From assembly GCF_003688895.1 (NCBI RefSeq), contig NZ_REFV01000015.1, positions 21,664 to 85,663 on the forward strand: DNA of 64,000 nucleotides, given 5' to 3'. The translations under genes and the position numbers were made by a program. Positions 33,411-42,593 of the stretch are shown piece after piece; the first letter of the stretch is position 1; every line of letters begins with the position of its first letter. This DNA is from Dokdonia sinensis (GTDB lineage Bacteria; Bacteroidota; Bacteroidia; Flavobacteriales; Flavobacteriaceae). The notes under the pieces are model-generated. The model made no database searches, was not told where the DNA came from, and was given only the letters and a program-made list of their open reading frames with translations.

Positions 33411-35804
33411 ATGGAATCAATAATGATCTACGTGCCTATCGCGCTGGCATTACTAGGGCTTATCTATATGCTCGTAAAACAATCTTGGGTAATGAAACAA
33501 GATGCCGGAGACGGTAAAATGAAAGAAATTTCAGATCACATCTACGAAGGCGCACTCGCTTTCCTTAATGCCGAATATAAATTACTGACCATTTTTGTGG
33601 TCATCGTGAGTGTCTTGCTCGCCATAGTATCATTTGTAGTACCTACTACACACTGGCTCATAGTTATTGCTTTTATATGTGGTGCTGCATTTTCTGCATT
33701 TGCAGGAAATATTGGGATGAAGATAGCAACTAAAACAAATGTACGTACTACGCAAGCAGCGCGTACGAGTTTGCCTAAGGCACTTGGTATCTCTTTTGGT
33801 GGAGGTACTGTGATGGGGCTGGGTGTTGCAGGACTTGCAGTATTAGGACTTACAGCATTCTTTATATTTTTCTTTCACTTCTTTATGGGAGGTGTGTGGA
33901 CAAACACAATGGATATGACCATAGTACTTGAAACACTAGCTGGTTTCTCGCTAGGTGCAGAGAGTATAGCACTTTTTGCAAGAGTAGGTGGAGGAATCTA
34001 TACTAAGGCGGCAGACGTAGGCGCAGATCTTGTGGGTAAAGTTGAGGCTGGTATTCCAGAAGATGATCCACGTAACCCTGCAACGATTGCAGATAATGTG
34101 GGAGATAACGTAGGAGATGTTGCGGGAATGGGAGCAGATTTATTTGGTTCCTATGTGGCAACAGTACTCGCGGCAATGGTCCTGGGGAACTATGTTATAA
34201 AAGATATGGGTGGAAGTATTGCCGACGGTTTTGGAGGAATAGGACCTATCTTATTGCCTATGTCCATTGCAGGTGTGGGGATTATCATTTCTATTATCGG
34301 TACAATGCTGGTAAAAATTAAAAATAACGATGCAAAAGAATCTCAAGTTATGGGAGCACTTAACATCGGGAACTGGACTTCTATAGTTCTTGTAGCAGTT
34401 GCTTGTTTTGGTCTATGTGTGTGGATGCTTCCAGAAACAATGCAAATGGAATTCTTTGGAGAAGGGTTACAAGAAATTTCTTCTATGAGAGTATTTTATG
34501 CAACACTCGTTGGGCTTGTTGTAGGAGCAGTTATTTCTTCAGTAACCGAATATTATACGGGATTAGGAAAGAAGCCTATTCTTAAAATTGTACAACAATC
34601 AAGCACAGGTGCGGGAACAAATATTATTGCAGGTCTTGCCACGGGAATGATTTCTACTTTCCCATCGGTTTTACTTTTTGCTGGTGCGATTTGGGCATCG
34701 TATGCATTTGCAGGATTTTATGGAGTTGCGCTAGCGGCTTCGGCGATGATGGCTACTACGGCAATGCAACTTGCGATTGACGCCTTTGGACCTATATCTG
34801 ACAACGCTGGTGGAATTGCCGAAATGTCTGAGCAAGAGCCTATCGTACGTGAGCGTACAGATATTCTTGATTCTGTAGGAAACACAACAGCAGCAACTGG
34901 AAAAGGATTTGCAATTGCTTCTGCAGCCCTTACTTCGCTGGCACTTTTTGCGGCTTATGTAACTTTTACAGGAATCGACGGAATTAATATTTTTAAAGCT
35001 CCTGTCCTTGCGATGCTCTTTGTAGGAGGTATGGTGCCCGTTGTTTTCTCTGCACTCGCAATGAATGCGGTAGGAAAAGCAGCAATGGAGATGGTGCAGG
35101 AAGTTCGTCGCCAGTTTAGAGACATTCCAGGGATTATGGAAGGAACAGGAAAACCAGAATACGATAAGTGTGTGGCGATTTCAACAGAAGCTTCTCTTAA
35201 GCAAATGTTGCTTCCTGGTGTATTGACGATTGGTTTTCCACTCGTGATTGCATTTGTACCGCTTGCTTTTGGGATGAATAATCTTGCCATTGCAGAGATG
35301 CTAGGAGGTTATATGGCTGGAGTTACCGTTAGCGGTGTGCTTTGGGCTATTTTCCAGAATAATGCTGGTGGGGCCTGGGACAACGCAAAGAAATCATTTG
35401 AGGCTGGCGTAATGATTAACGGCGAGATGACTTATAAAGGGTCGGACGCTCACAAGGCGGCCGTAACTGGAGATACGGTAGGAGATCCATTTAAGGATAC
35501 TTCTGGACCTTCTATGAATATCTTGATAAAGCTTACGTGCCTTATCGGTCTTGTGATTGCCCCTATATTAGGAGGTCATAGCGATGAGGGTGAGACCGCT
35601 TTCGCGAAAGCGGAAATCTCAAAAGAAATACGCGTAGAGATGAATGCAACTGATGACAACCAGGCAACTGCAGTAGTGACAACGGTTACCACAAAGAATG
35701 GAGAATCGACCACAGATGAAAAGGTAATCACAGGCACCACCGAAGAAGTGGAAGCCCAAGTGAATGCAATGAAAAATGTAGAGGTAAAGGTGGAAAAGAA
35801 TTAG
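33411..35804 (+). CDS. hppA: Membrane-bound ion-translocating pyrophosphatase, K+-dependent
   Basis: A 797-residue membrane pyrophosphatase that couples PPi hydrolysis to pumping of H+ or Na+. Substrate-binding motifs are visible: [24 protein letters not shown] with DNVGDNVGD, and the C-terminal [11 protein letters not shown] and [15 protein letters not shown]. An Ala in [10 protein letters not shown] marks the K+-dependent class. After the last helix there is an unusual tail of about 65 residues that is rich in Thr, Glu and Val and begins at an iterated palindrome (AFAKAE). Whether the pump moves Na+, H+ or both is not settled here. Confidence 0.92.
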   Translation: MESIMIYVPIALALLGLIYMLVKQSWVMKQDAGDGKMKEISDHIYEGALAFLNAEYKLLTIFVVIVSVLLAIVSFVVPTTHWLIVIAFICGAAFSAFAGNIGMKIATKTNVRTTQAARTSLPKALGISFGGGTVMGLGVAGLAVLGLTAFFIFFFHFFMGGVWTNTMDMTIVLETLAGFSLGAESIALFARVGGGIYTKAADVGADLVGKVEAGIPEDDPRNPATIADNVGDNVGDVAGMGADLFGSYVATVLAAMVLGNYVIKDMGGSIADGFGGIGPILLPMSIAGVGIIISIIGTMLVKIKNNDAKESQVMGALNIGNWTSIVLVAVACFGLCVWMLPETMQMEFFGEGLQEISSMRVFYATLVGLVVGAVISSVTEYYTGLGKKPILKIVQQSSTGAGTNIIAGLATGMISTFPSVLLFAGAIWASYAFAGFYGVALAASAMMATTAMQLAIDAFGPISDNAGGIAEMSEQEPIVRERTDILDSVGNTTAATGKGFAIASAALTSLALFAAYVTFTGIDGINIFKAPVLAMLFVGGMVPVVFSALAMNAVGKAAMEMVQEVRRQFRDIPGIMEGTGKPEYDKCVAISTEASLKQMLLPGVLTIGFPLVIAFVPLAFGMNNLAIAEMLGGYMAGVTVSGVLWAIFQNNAGGAWDNAKKSFEAGVMINGEMTYKGSDAHKAAVTGDTVGDPFKDTSGPSMNILIKLTCLIGLVIAPILGGHSDEGETAFAKAEISKEIRVEMNATDDNQATAVVTTVTTKNGESTTDEKVITGTTEEVEAQVNAMKNVEVKVEKN
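35598..35611. repeat. Iterated palindrome at the start of the hppA tail
   Basis: Exact core, read as AFAKA directly after the last transmembrane segment. Confidence 0.9.
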
Positions 35805-35828
35805 TTTTCTCTCTTGTAAATATTAGAA

Positions 35829-35856
35829 ACGCGAGCTTCACGGCTCGCGTTTTTTA
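35829..35856 (+). terminator. Terminator after hppA
   Basis: Stem ACGCGAGC/GCTCGCGT followed by T residues. Confidence 0.8.
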
Positions 35857-35873
35857 TTTTTCAAGTTTTGGGA

Positions 35874-36056
35874 TTATGGACGTAGGACTTATGTCGCTGC
35901 GCTCCATTGACATAGGACGTAGGAAAAATTAGCTGGTATTAGAATCAACTCTACATCAAGCAAGCATTCAAATTTTGATTTTAGTATTCTATCTTTTGAG
36001 AACCATCTTTTAGTCCTACGTCATATCGCCGAAGGCGATGCAATCCTAAGTCGGAC
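35874..36056. repeat. GTCCTACGTC/GACGTAGGAC repeat pair
   Basis: At 35879-35924 GACGTAGGACTTATG pairs loosely with CATAGGACGTAGG around a GTCGCTGCGCTCC core. At 36011-36056 a related unit (GTCCTACGTC...CCTAAGTC) contains ATATCGCCGAAGGCGATGC. A third copy lies at 40061-40108. The 36057-36171 part holds nothing recognisable. Confidence 0.6.
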
Positions 36057-36171
36057 ACTCACTGTTTTTGTTTTTCTAACCTCTACTTTAAGCACTCCTT
36101 AACAAACGTTTAATATCCCATTGTGAGTCCTATTCTAGATTGTATGGTAATTTTAGAAAAAAGAAAGAACT

Positions 36172-36702
36172 ATGATACTACCAAGAACAAAAGTGCCAAG
36201 TCTAGAACTAGATCTTATAAATGATACCAAGTGGAAACTGGCAGATCAGACTCCAGAAAATTTTACACTCATTGTGTTTTACAGAGGATTACATTGTCCC
36301 GTATGCAAAAAGCAACTTGAAGAGCTAGCAGGGAAATTAGATAAGTTTACAGAAAGAGGAACAAATGTAATTGCTGTGAGCGCAGATTCAGAGGATCGGG
36401 CAAAAAAAGCTGGAGAGGACTGGAACATTCCATCATTGCCTATAGGCTATGAACTCTCATTTGAAAAGGCCAAAGAATATGGATTGCATATTTCTGAAGG
36501 CGTGAACGACAAGGAACCAGAATATTTTACAGAACCAGGGATTTTCTTAGTGCGTCCAGATGGGGAACTGTACTTTTCATCAGTACAATCTATGCCGTTT
36601 GCTCGACCCCAGTTTGATGATATCTTAGGGGCCATCGATTATGTGCTTAAAAACGACTATCCAGCACGAGGAGAGCTTAAAGAAGTTGCCGTCGAAGCTT
36701 AG
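36172..36702 (+). CDS. AhpC/TSA-family peroxiredoxin-like protein
   Basis: A 176-residue thioredoxin-fold protein with a CPVC motif (Cys42 and Cys45 in GLHCPVCKKQLEEL). This is closer to the atypical peroxiredoxin-like AhpC/TSA branch than to classical 2-Cys enzymes. VSADSEDRAKKAGEDW and EPGIFLVRPDGELYF follow the family. It is expected to reduce peroxides or act as a thiol-disulfide protein. It stands alone with its own terminator. Confidence 0.85.
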   Translation: MILPRTKVPSLELDLINDTKWKLADQTPENFTLIVFYRGLHCPVCKKQLEELAGKLDKFTERGTNVIAVSADSEDRAKKAGEDWNIPSLPIGYELSFEKAKEYGLHISEGVNDKEPEYFTEPGIFLVRPDGELYFSSVQSMPFARPQFDDILGAIDYVLKNDYPARGELKEVAVEA

Positions 36703-36722
36703 AGATAAACACAATCTAACAT

Positions 36723-36755
36723 AAGCGTAAATCAGCAATATGATTTACGCTTTTC
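36723..36755 (+). terminator. Terminator after the peroxiredoxin-like gene
   Basis: Perfect 12-bp stem AAGCGTAAATCA/TGATTTACGCTT with a short T run. Confidence 0.8.
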
Positions 36756-36853
36756 TATTTTTATTACGCTCTCGCGTATTTATCTCTAATTCATTTCGGG
36801 AGCATACCTAGCAATAAATTTAAGCGGAGTACCTTTACTAAAAACCAACCTAT

Positions 36854-37861
36854 ATGTTATTCTCAAGAAAAGCCGATCCCATTCAGATAGACGGATATCA
36901 ATCTTATGGAACTTCTAACCACCTTTATATTTTGGGGCGAGCATTAGAACACGAGGGTGTAAATCTGGAGAAAACAGGATTTTTATCTGCTTTAAAAAAT
37001 GCTTACAAGCAATTTGCAAGTGACGAATTGAGGCACACAAAATTGCGCATTACACTACCAGATGATAGAACAATATACACCACCACAGATGCCGAAGGTT
37101 ATTTCAAAGTAGACGAGCAAGTAGAAGGTCTAGGAGCACTAGCAAATAGCCAAGGATGGTTGCAAATGGTTGTGAGCTTTGACGATGTGCAAAAAGATGT
37201 GGTGGTAATAGGTGAAAACCAGTTTCCTATAGAGATGCTCATACCATCAGAAACTGCTGAGTATGGAGTGATAAGTGACGTAGATGATACGATTCTTCAT
37301 ACAGGAGTCGCCTCGCTACTCAAATGGCGTGTTATCTTTAATACTTTATTTAAAAGTGTGGATAAACGAACCTCACTTGAAGGCGCACCAGAATTATATC
37401 AAAAACTACATTTAGGAAAATCCGGAAAAAATGCAAATCCTATGTTCTACGTGAGTAATAGTCCGTGGAATTTGTACAATTATCTGGAGGCCTTTATACG
37501 CAATGCAAAATTCCCAAAAGGCTCCATCCTACTCCGTGATTTCCGAGGGCCTCTGGATAAGATTCCTAAACCAGAGAAGCCCCACAAACAGCACGAAATA
37601 CGCAATATATTAAATACCTATCCAGATTTAAAATTTGTGCTCATAGGAGATAGTGGTGAGCACGACGTAGATATTTATCTGGAGGTAGCAAAAGAATACC
37701 CAGAGCAAATTATAGCGGTGTACTTACGAAGCGTTGACCACAAGAAAAAGGTACTTCGAGTGGAAGGGGTTTTAAAACAGTATGAAACGACACCAGCGGT
37801 CTTAGTAAAGAAAAGCTCCTTTGCCGAAGAGCACGCAAGGAAAATAGGTCTAATCGCCTAA
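36854..37861 (+). CDS. App1-family phosphatase (DUF2183)
   Basis: A 335-residue HAD-type protein related to yeast App1 phosphatidate phosphatase. The catalytic motif is ISDVDDTILHTG (Asp142 and Asp144), with further NPMFYVSNSPWNLYNYLEAFI and FVLIGDSGEHDVDIY. The N-terminal 130 residues form the usual accessory beta domain. The substrate in bacteria is unknown. The stop codon overlaps by 4 bases with the convergent deoxynucleoside kinase gene. Confidence 0.85.
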   Translation: MLFSRKADPIQIDGYQSYGTSNHLYILGRALEHEGVNLEKTGFLSALKNAYKQFASDELRHTKLRITLPDDRTIYTTTDAEGYFKVDEQVEGLGALANSQGWLQMVVSFDDVQKDVVVIGENQFPIEMLIPSETAEYGVISDVDDTILHTGVASLLKWRVIFNTLFKSVDKRTSLEGAPELYQKLHLGKSGKNANPMFYVSNSPWNLYNYLEAFIRNAKFPKGSILLRDFRGPLDKIPKPEKPHKQHEIRNILNTYPDLKFVLIGDSGEHDVDIYLEVAKEYPEQIIAVYLRSVDHKKKVLRVEGVLKQYETTPAVLVKKSSFAEEHARKIGLIA

Positions 37862-38472
37862 AATAAACCGTGCAACTCGGCGTCTATACGGTTTATGATA
37901 TTTCCTAAATCCTCTGGATTATCTACAAAGTTGATATTATCTACGTCAATGATGAGTAGCTTTCCTTTTTCGTAACCGTGTATCCACGCTTCGTAACGCT
38001 CATTGAGACGACTTAAGTAGTCTATTGAGATCGAGTTTTCATACTCGCGACCGCGTTTGTGTATTTGGCTCACTAGGTTTGGGATAGAGCTACGTAGGTA
38101 AATCATCAGGTCCGGCGCATCTACCACACTTTCCATCAGGTCAAAGAGCGATTTGTAATTATTATAATCCCGATTTGTCAGTAATCCCATTGCGTGCAGG
38201 TTAGGAGCAAAGATATAGGCATCTTCATAAATTGTCCTGTCCTGTATGATCGTTTTTTTACTGTCCCGTATGTCTAGCAATTGGCGAAAACGGCTATTTA
38301 AAAAGTACACCTGCAAGTTAAAAGACCACCGTTCCATCTCGTTGTAAAAATCATCTAGATATGGATTATCCACTACGTCTTCGTATTGTGGAGTCCATTT
38401 AAAATGTTTGGCGAGAAGTCTGGTCAGCGTCGTTTTACCGGCACCGATGTTTCCAGCGATGGCAATATGCAT
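37858..38472 (-). CDS. Deoxynucleoside kinase
   Basis: A 204-residue kinase of the dNK/dGK family, which phosphorylates deoxynucleosides in salvage. The P-loop GNIGAGKTT is at residues 7-15. A DR[ST] lid-type motif is seen in QDRTIYEDAYIFA, and YLRSSIPNLVSQIHKRGREYE carries the conserved Arg residues. A deoxyadenosine/deoxyguanosine or general specificity is possible. It starts 3 bp after the end of the upstream gene on the same strand. Confidence 0.88.
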   Translation of the reverse strand: MHIAIAGNIGAGKTTLTRLLAKHFKWTPQYEDVVDNPYLDDFYNEMERWSFNLQVYFLNSRFRQLLDIRDSKKTIIQDRTIYEDAYIFAPNLHAMGLLTNRDYNNYKSLFDLMESVVDAPDLMIYLRSSIPNLVSQIHKRGREYENSISIDYLSRLNERYEAWIHGYEKGKLLIIDVDNINFVDNPEDLGNIINRIDAELHGLF

Positions 38473-38475
38473 ATC

Positions 38476-39315
38476 TTAATTTTTTGGTGGTTTGAGGCTA
38501 AAAGAAGTCACTTTTAAGCCGTCGTAAATATACAGCCTTTCACCGTTCAACGAAAGCTGTTTTATGACTAAATCTGGTAATTTCAAAGGAACAAAATCTT
38601 CGGCAGAGGATGATTTGTAATATACTTTTGGTTTTAAATTTTCAGTTTCCGCTACTTTGGCTTCGCTCAGCACAGATTTTGCGAAAGCGATAACATTCCC
38701 ATTCGCCTGAGCTAAACTGATATCTGTAGGTATCTTGCTCAGGTCTATGCTGTCTATGGCACTTCCATAATTATTAAACATAAGTAGGCCACTTTCTGTA
38801 ACCAGCCAGCAAAAGTTGAAGTTGCTCGTGGTTGCCAAAGCATTAGTTTGCAACGGTGGGGATTGCACGACCACTTTCCTGCTGTTCCAGTCAAATATTT
38901 CTAGCTGTTGCAAGTCTGTATTAAATATCCAAAATCTCCTGTCGTTTGCCGTGGTCGCGTGACTCACGTTTCTAAAATTCTCAATGGCCGAAAAGTTGAT
39001 GCGAGTGATTTCAGATAGCGTGTTGTCCAGTACAAGCGCGGTATTAGACATTTCATAAAACACCGTAATCTTGAGCGGATTCACAATATCTACCGAACTA
39101 ATTTTCCCCAGCTGTAGCGCCGTAAACTGGTAATTGTTCTTATCGCCTTTTTTAAAAAGTGCGTTGTTTTTAGAATAATACACCGCTCCATAATCATCCA
39201 CTCCGTAAAATACTTCGGCATCCAGCGGAGTGCTTTGTAGTAATTTCGGACTCAATTCTTGAGCAGAAAGTGAGAAGCCTAGGGCTAGAATGAGAAAGAA
39301 TAGAAAGTTTTTCAT
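38476..39315 (-). CDS. Hypothetical secreted protein (propeller-like)
   Basis: 279 residues, with a signal peptide ending at about residue 18 (LSAQ). The body has repeated short beta motifs (DDYGAVYYSKNNALFKK, ISSVDIVNPLKITVFY, FNFCWLVTESGLLMFNN, LSLNGERLYIYDGLKV), suggesting a beta-propeller or solenoid. There is no catalytic motif. It is just upstream of the kinase gene on the same strand, so the two are co-transcribed. A degenerate palindrome gives AFAKS. Confidence 0.65.
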   Translation of the reverse strand: MKNFLFFLILALGFSLSAQELSPKLLQSTPLDAEVFYGVDDYGAVYYSKNNALFKKGDKNNYQFTALQLGKISSVDIVNPLKITVFYEMSNTALVLDNTLSEITRINFSAIENFRNVSHATTANDRRFWIFNTDLQQLEIFDWNSRKVVVQSPPLQTNALATTSNFNFCWLVTESGLLMFNNYGSAIDSIDLSKIPTDISLAQANGNVIAFAKSVLSEAKVAETENLKPKVYYKSSSAEDFVPLKLPDLVIKQLSLNGERLYIYDGLKVTSFSLKPPKN

Positions 39316-39365
39316 CGGCTAGCAAAGTACAAAAACCTCGCCGTTTTATATGTTATATTTACGAT

Positions 39366-39758
39366 ATGAAGCCCGATATAGAAACCCGTGATGATGTCCA
39401 CCTATTAGTAACGACTTTTTACGGTCGGATTCGGGCAGATGTCTATCTGGGACCTATTTTCAACAAACACGTGACGAACTGGCCAGCACACTTTGAGCAT
39501 CTCACCGATTTTTGGGAAGGGAATTTATTCCAAAAAAGAATTTTTAAAGGCAATCCGTTGCGTGAACACAAGCGGGTCGATAGGGAAGAGGGATATGTGA
39601 TAAACGAGCAACACTTTGGCGTCTGGCTCAACCATTGGGTGCAAACGATAAATGATTTGTACGAAGGAGAACGCGCCGAAATGGCAAAGTTCCGTGCTCG
39701 TAAGATTGGAACTTTTTTCTTAGTGTCACTTTTTGAGGCAAAGCCAAAGATGAGTTAA
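39366..39758 (+). CDS. Truncated haemoglobin, group III-like
   Basis: A 130-residue globin-fold protein. The proximal haem ligand is likely His83 in NEQHFGVWLNHWV. FYGRIRADVYLGPIF and WPAHFEHLTDFWEGNLF match the group III truncated haemoglobins. A role in oxygen, NO or redox handling is known only for the family. The gene is divergent from the propeller-like protein gene. A TATATTTAC box lies a few bases before the ATG, so the leader is very short. Confidence 0.87.
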   Translation: MKPDIETRDDVHLLVTTFYGRIRADVYLGPIFNKHVTNWPAHFEHLTDFWEGNLFQKRIFKGNPLREHKRVDREEGYVINEQHFGVWLNHWVQTINDLYEGERAEMAKFRARKIGTFFLVSLFEAKPKMS

Positions 39759-39820
39759 GAATTTAGAATGACATTGTATTTGTCGAGAATACATCTTTGC
39801 AGAATCCTTATCTTTAAATT

Positions 39821-39997
39821 ATGGAAGTAACTTTTACCACAAAAGAAGAAAGTAACAAACTGCAAGAGAAAGCTTTTCTTGCGTTGTCTCCGTCTGAGCG
39901 TTTTCTAGCATTTTTAAATTTAAGTATCGCCATACAAAGATTGCATCCTACAGAATTTGATCCAAAAGAAAATTTTGTTCTCAAGAAGAAGAAGTGA
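39821..39997 (+). CDS. Small hypothetical protein (58 residues)
   Basis: This short frame reads MEVTFTTKEESNKLQEK at the start, then AFLALSPSERFLAFLNLSIAIQRLHP and ends with four Lys before a TGA. The composition is that of a real cytosolic protein with a helical centre, not of noise. After the TGA the same frame stays open for 18 more codons (RKNLLDIQELERRKAQE), which look coding-like, so the gene may be disrupted or the tail may be chance. It lies between the haemoglobin gene and a GTCCTACGTC repeat. Function unknown. Confidence 0.5.
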   Translation: MEVTFTTKEESNKLQEKAFLALSPSERFLAFLNLSIAIQRLHPTEFDPKENFVLKKKK

Positions 39998-40060
39998 AAG
40001 CGCAAAAATTTATTAGACATTCAAGAATTGGAAAGAAGAAAAGCGCAGGAGTAAGTTTTA

Positions 40061-40120
40061 GTCCTACGTCCTAGGTCAAGCAAGCGTAGCGCGCTAAGTC
40101 CTAAGTCATTTTTCGCGAAA
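40061..40120. repeat. GTCCTACGTC...CCTAAGTC repeat joined to a half palindrome
   Basis: GTCCTACGTCCTAGGTC and AGTCCTAAGTC flank an AGCGTAGCGCGCT core. A truncated palindrome TTTTCGCGAAAGCGG follows directly at about 40109. Confidence 0.6.
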
Positions 40121-40132
40121 GCGGAAAAAAAA

Positions 40133-40828
40133 TCAACAAATCAATTTATACCCATAGCCTCTCACATTTACAATTGAGACATTCGGGTCATTACTCAATT
40201 TCTTGCGGAGTTTTGTGATAAAAACATCCATACTCCGGCCGGAGAAAAAGTCATCATCTCCCCATAACTTTTTGAGTATAAGAGAGCGATCGAGTACTTG
40301 ATTTTTGTTTTTGACTAAGTGAAACAAGAGATGTGCCTCGCGGTGAGTGAGATTTTGTTCTTCTTGTGATTCGTTTCCGCTTTCGCGAAAGCGTAAAATC
40401 TGCCGAGGAAAGTCAAAACGATAATCTCCTATTTCCAGCACCTCACTTTCTCGCTGAAGTTTTGTGCGTCCCAATAAATTATGAATCCTCACAATAAGCT
40501 CCTCAACGCTAAAAGGTTTTTTCATATAATCATTCCCGCCTATGGAGAATCCCTCAACAACATCTGCGGTTTGGGATTTTGCGGTGAGGAAAATGATTGG
40601 GATTTCTTCGTTTGTTTCTCTAATTTTTTTGGCAAGGGTAAATCCGTCCATTTTTGGCATCATTACATCGAGTACGAGGATAGCAAACTCACCATTGTTG
40701 AATTTCTCCAAAGCTTGCGCTCCATCTTTACAAAGCGTCACGTCAAAATCACGAGTTTCAAGACTTTCTTGGACGATTTGACCAAGTGCTGGCTCATCCT
40801 CGGCGAGGAGTAGTTTTATTTTAGACAT
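40133..40828 (-). CDS. Two-component response regulator (OmpR family)
   Basis: 231 residues: a receiver domain with the acidic pair at LAEDEP and phospho-acceptor Asp54 in LVLDVMMPKMDGF, then a winged-helix DNA-binding domain (LTHREAHLLFHLVKNKNQVLDRSLIL, SMDVFITKLRKKL). It overlaps the sensor kinase gene by 8 bases, so the two are a pair. The linker between the domains carries a palindrome copy read as RFRES. The target genes may be the divergent group at 42594-47867; this is inferred from position only. Confidence 0.93.
   Translation of the reverse strand: MSKIKLLLAEDEPALGQIVQESLETRDFDVTLCKDGAQALEKFNNGEFAILVLDVMMPKMDGFTLAKKIRETNEEIPIIFLTAKSQTADVVEGFSIGGNDYMKKPFSVEELIVRIHNLLGRTKLQRESEVLEIGDYRFDFPRQILRFRESGNESQEEQNLTHREAHLLFHLVKNKNQVLDRSLILKKLWGDDDFFSGRSMDVFITKLRKKLSNDPNVSIVNVRGYGYKLIC
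40379..40392. repeat. Iterated palindrome in the response-regulator linker
   Basis: Exact core, read as RFRES between the receiver and the DNA-binding domain. Confidence 0.9.
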
Positions 40829-42461
40829 AAGGCAATGTGATTGTAAATGTAGTTTGTGGCGTGGTGGTCAGTTTTATGGTTCCGCCGTGTTTTTCGATGA
40901 TGGTTTTCGTGTAGTATAAACCGATACCAAAACCTTTTACATCGTGCGTATTTCCCTTAGGCACGCGGTAAAATTTCTCAAAGACCATTGTCGCTTGCTC
41001 TTTGGTTAGCGATTTTCCACCGTCTTTTACAGTTATGATAAGTTTATCTTCTTCTCGTTCTTTTTGCAAGGTGTTTATGCCAATTTCAATTGGAGCTTTC
41101 CCATACTTATAAGCATTGTCTACTAGATTATCCAAGGCATTTTCTATGTGAAAAATATCTACCTCTGTCATTAAAGTTTCACCACCTGGGATAAAATATA
41201 TTGGGATATCTGCATTTAGGCTTTTGTATTTGTTTACGATGGTTTCTAGGAGCTCCACCATATCTGTTGGGGCTTTCTGGAGGGCGAGGTCTTCTTTGTC
41301 TAGCGTAGCCGTATCAAGAATACGCTCTACCATCGTATTAAGCTTTACGAGTTGGTCTGAAGACATATCGAGATATTTCTCGGTTTTCTTTGGATCATTT
41401 TCTTTATTAAACGTTCGGATACCTTCTACGGCCGCGCTTATGGTCGCAATAGGAGTTTTAAACTCGTGGGTGATATTGCTTATAAAATCGTTTTTGATTT
41501 CGGCGAGTTGTTTTTGTTCCTGAATGATTTTTAAGAGGTAAAGAAGACTGGCTATCACTGCGCCCACAAGAAGAATAGAAAGTAAAATCCCCACCATATT
41601 ACGCTTGAGTACAACGCCAGCGACATTATTGAAGCCCACCAGTAGTGTGCTCCGTTCGGGAAGCAGTTGCGAGTTTGAGGCAACCTTGAGCGCGTAGTTT
41701 TTGGTAGAAGGAATACTATCTAAATCTGGTTTCTTGTAAATCATCTCATAATCGGTCTCTGCAAGATTTTTACGGTTGAGCTCTGCTCCTATGAGACTAT
41801 CTAGCACGGGTTCATCCACATCATCATCATTAAAGGAGAACACTACACTCGTCGTAAGTTCGGATAGCGCCTTAAATCGATCTGGAAATTTATAAGATGA
41901 AGTGTCGTTTTGAGATAATGAGTCTCTCGAGAAAAAGCCTATGTTATTCTTTATTCTGTTTGAGAGACTATCTACAATTTCTTTATTGTCGCCATATATT
42001 TTATAAGTGGTACTTGAGCCATTCTCATTAGAACGTTTTTCTATTTTTTGGGTATAACTGGAGTCTATAGCTATATGAAGGCGTTTCAAGCCCATTTGAG
42101 TTTCTCTATTTTCTTTTTTGACCAGCTCAGGAAACGTTACATTTTTGGCCCTGCCAGATAGGTCGATGCCTTTTAGATCTACAGTACCACTATCAATTCT
42201 TTTTGCGAGGCGCTCAAACCTTTCTGAGGTTAGAAAAGAATTCATTTCACTATCCGAACCAAAAAAACTCAACGTGTTCTCCTCCGCCAGTTGCTCGTAG
42301 TATTGTGTCACCGCATTGTCCATACTCGTCTGTACATCACGCACCAGTTGCGCCTTTCCAGTCTCATAATTTTTATAGTTCCAATAAACCTGTACGACAA
42401 GTGTTGCGAGAATCACAGCGCTTATAAAGTAAAGGATCGTCTTATAATGTCTTTCTTGCAT
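40821..42461 (-). CDS. Two-component sensor histidine kinase
   Basis: A 546-residue membrane kinase. An N-terminal helix (ILYFISAVILATLVVQVYW) and a second helix (MVGILLSILLVGAVIASLLYLL, near residue 300) enclose a periplasmic sensor domain of about 260 residues that was not recognised. The HisKA motif NITHEFKTPIAT contains His332. The ATP-binding domain has the N box (ALDNLVDNAYKYG), a G1-like VKDGGKSL (the usual DxGxG is altered to DGGKS) and the G2 box GFGIGLYYTK. It overlaps the regulator gene. Confidence 0.92.
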   Translation of the reverse strand: MQERHYKTILYFISAVILATLVVQVYWNYKNYETGKAQLVRDVQTSMDNAVTQYYEQLAEENTLSFFGSDSEMNSFLTSERFERLAKRIDSGTVDLKGIDLSGRAKNVTFPELVKKENRETQMGLKRLHIAIDSSYTQKIEKRSNENGSSTTYKIYGDNKEIVDSLSNRIKNNIGFFSRDSLSQNDTSSYKFPDRFKALSELTTSVVFSFNDDDVDEPVLDSLIGAELNRKNLAETDYEMIYKKPDLDSIPSTKNYALKVASNSQLLPERSTLLVGFNNVAGVVLKRNMVGILLSILLVGAVIASLLYLLKIIQEQKQLAEIKNDFISNITHEFKTPIATISAAVEGIRTFNKENDPKKTEKYLDMSSDQLVKLNTMVERILDTATLDKEDLALQKAPTDMVELLETIVNKYKSLNADIPIYFIPGGETLMTEVDIFHIENALDNLVDNAYKYGKAPIEIGINTLQKEREEDKLIITVKDGGKSLTKEQATMVFEKFYRVPKGNTHDVKGFGIGLYYTKTIIEKHGGTIKLTTTPQTTFTITLPYV

Positions 42462-42593
42462 ATTCCAAAAGTAGGTGGATAATATACTGTGACCAAATCG
42501 CTTAACACTCGTTAACGCTCGTTAACTATGTGCCAGACTTTTCATCTTCATATTTGTAGCGTAAAAAATTAGTAACACATAAAACCAAATATT

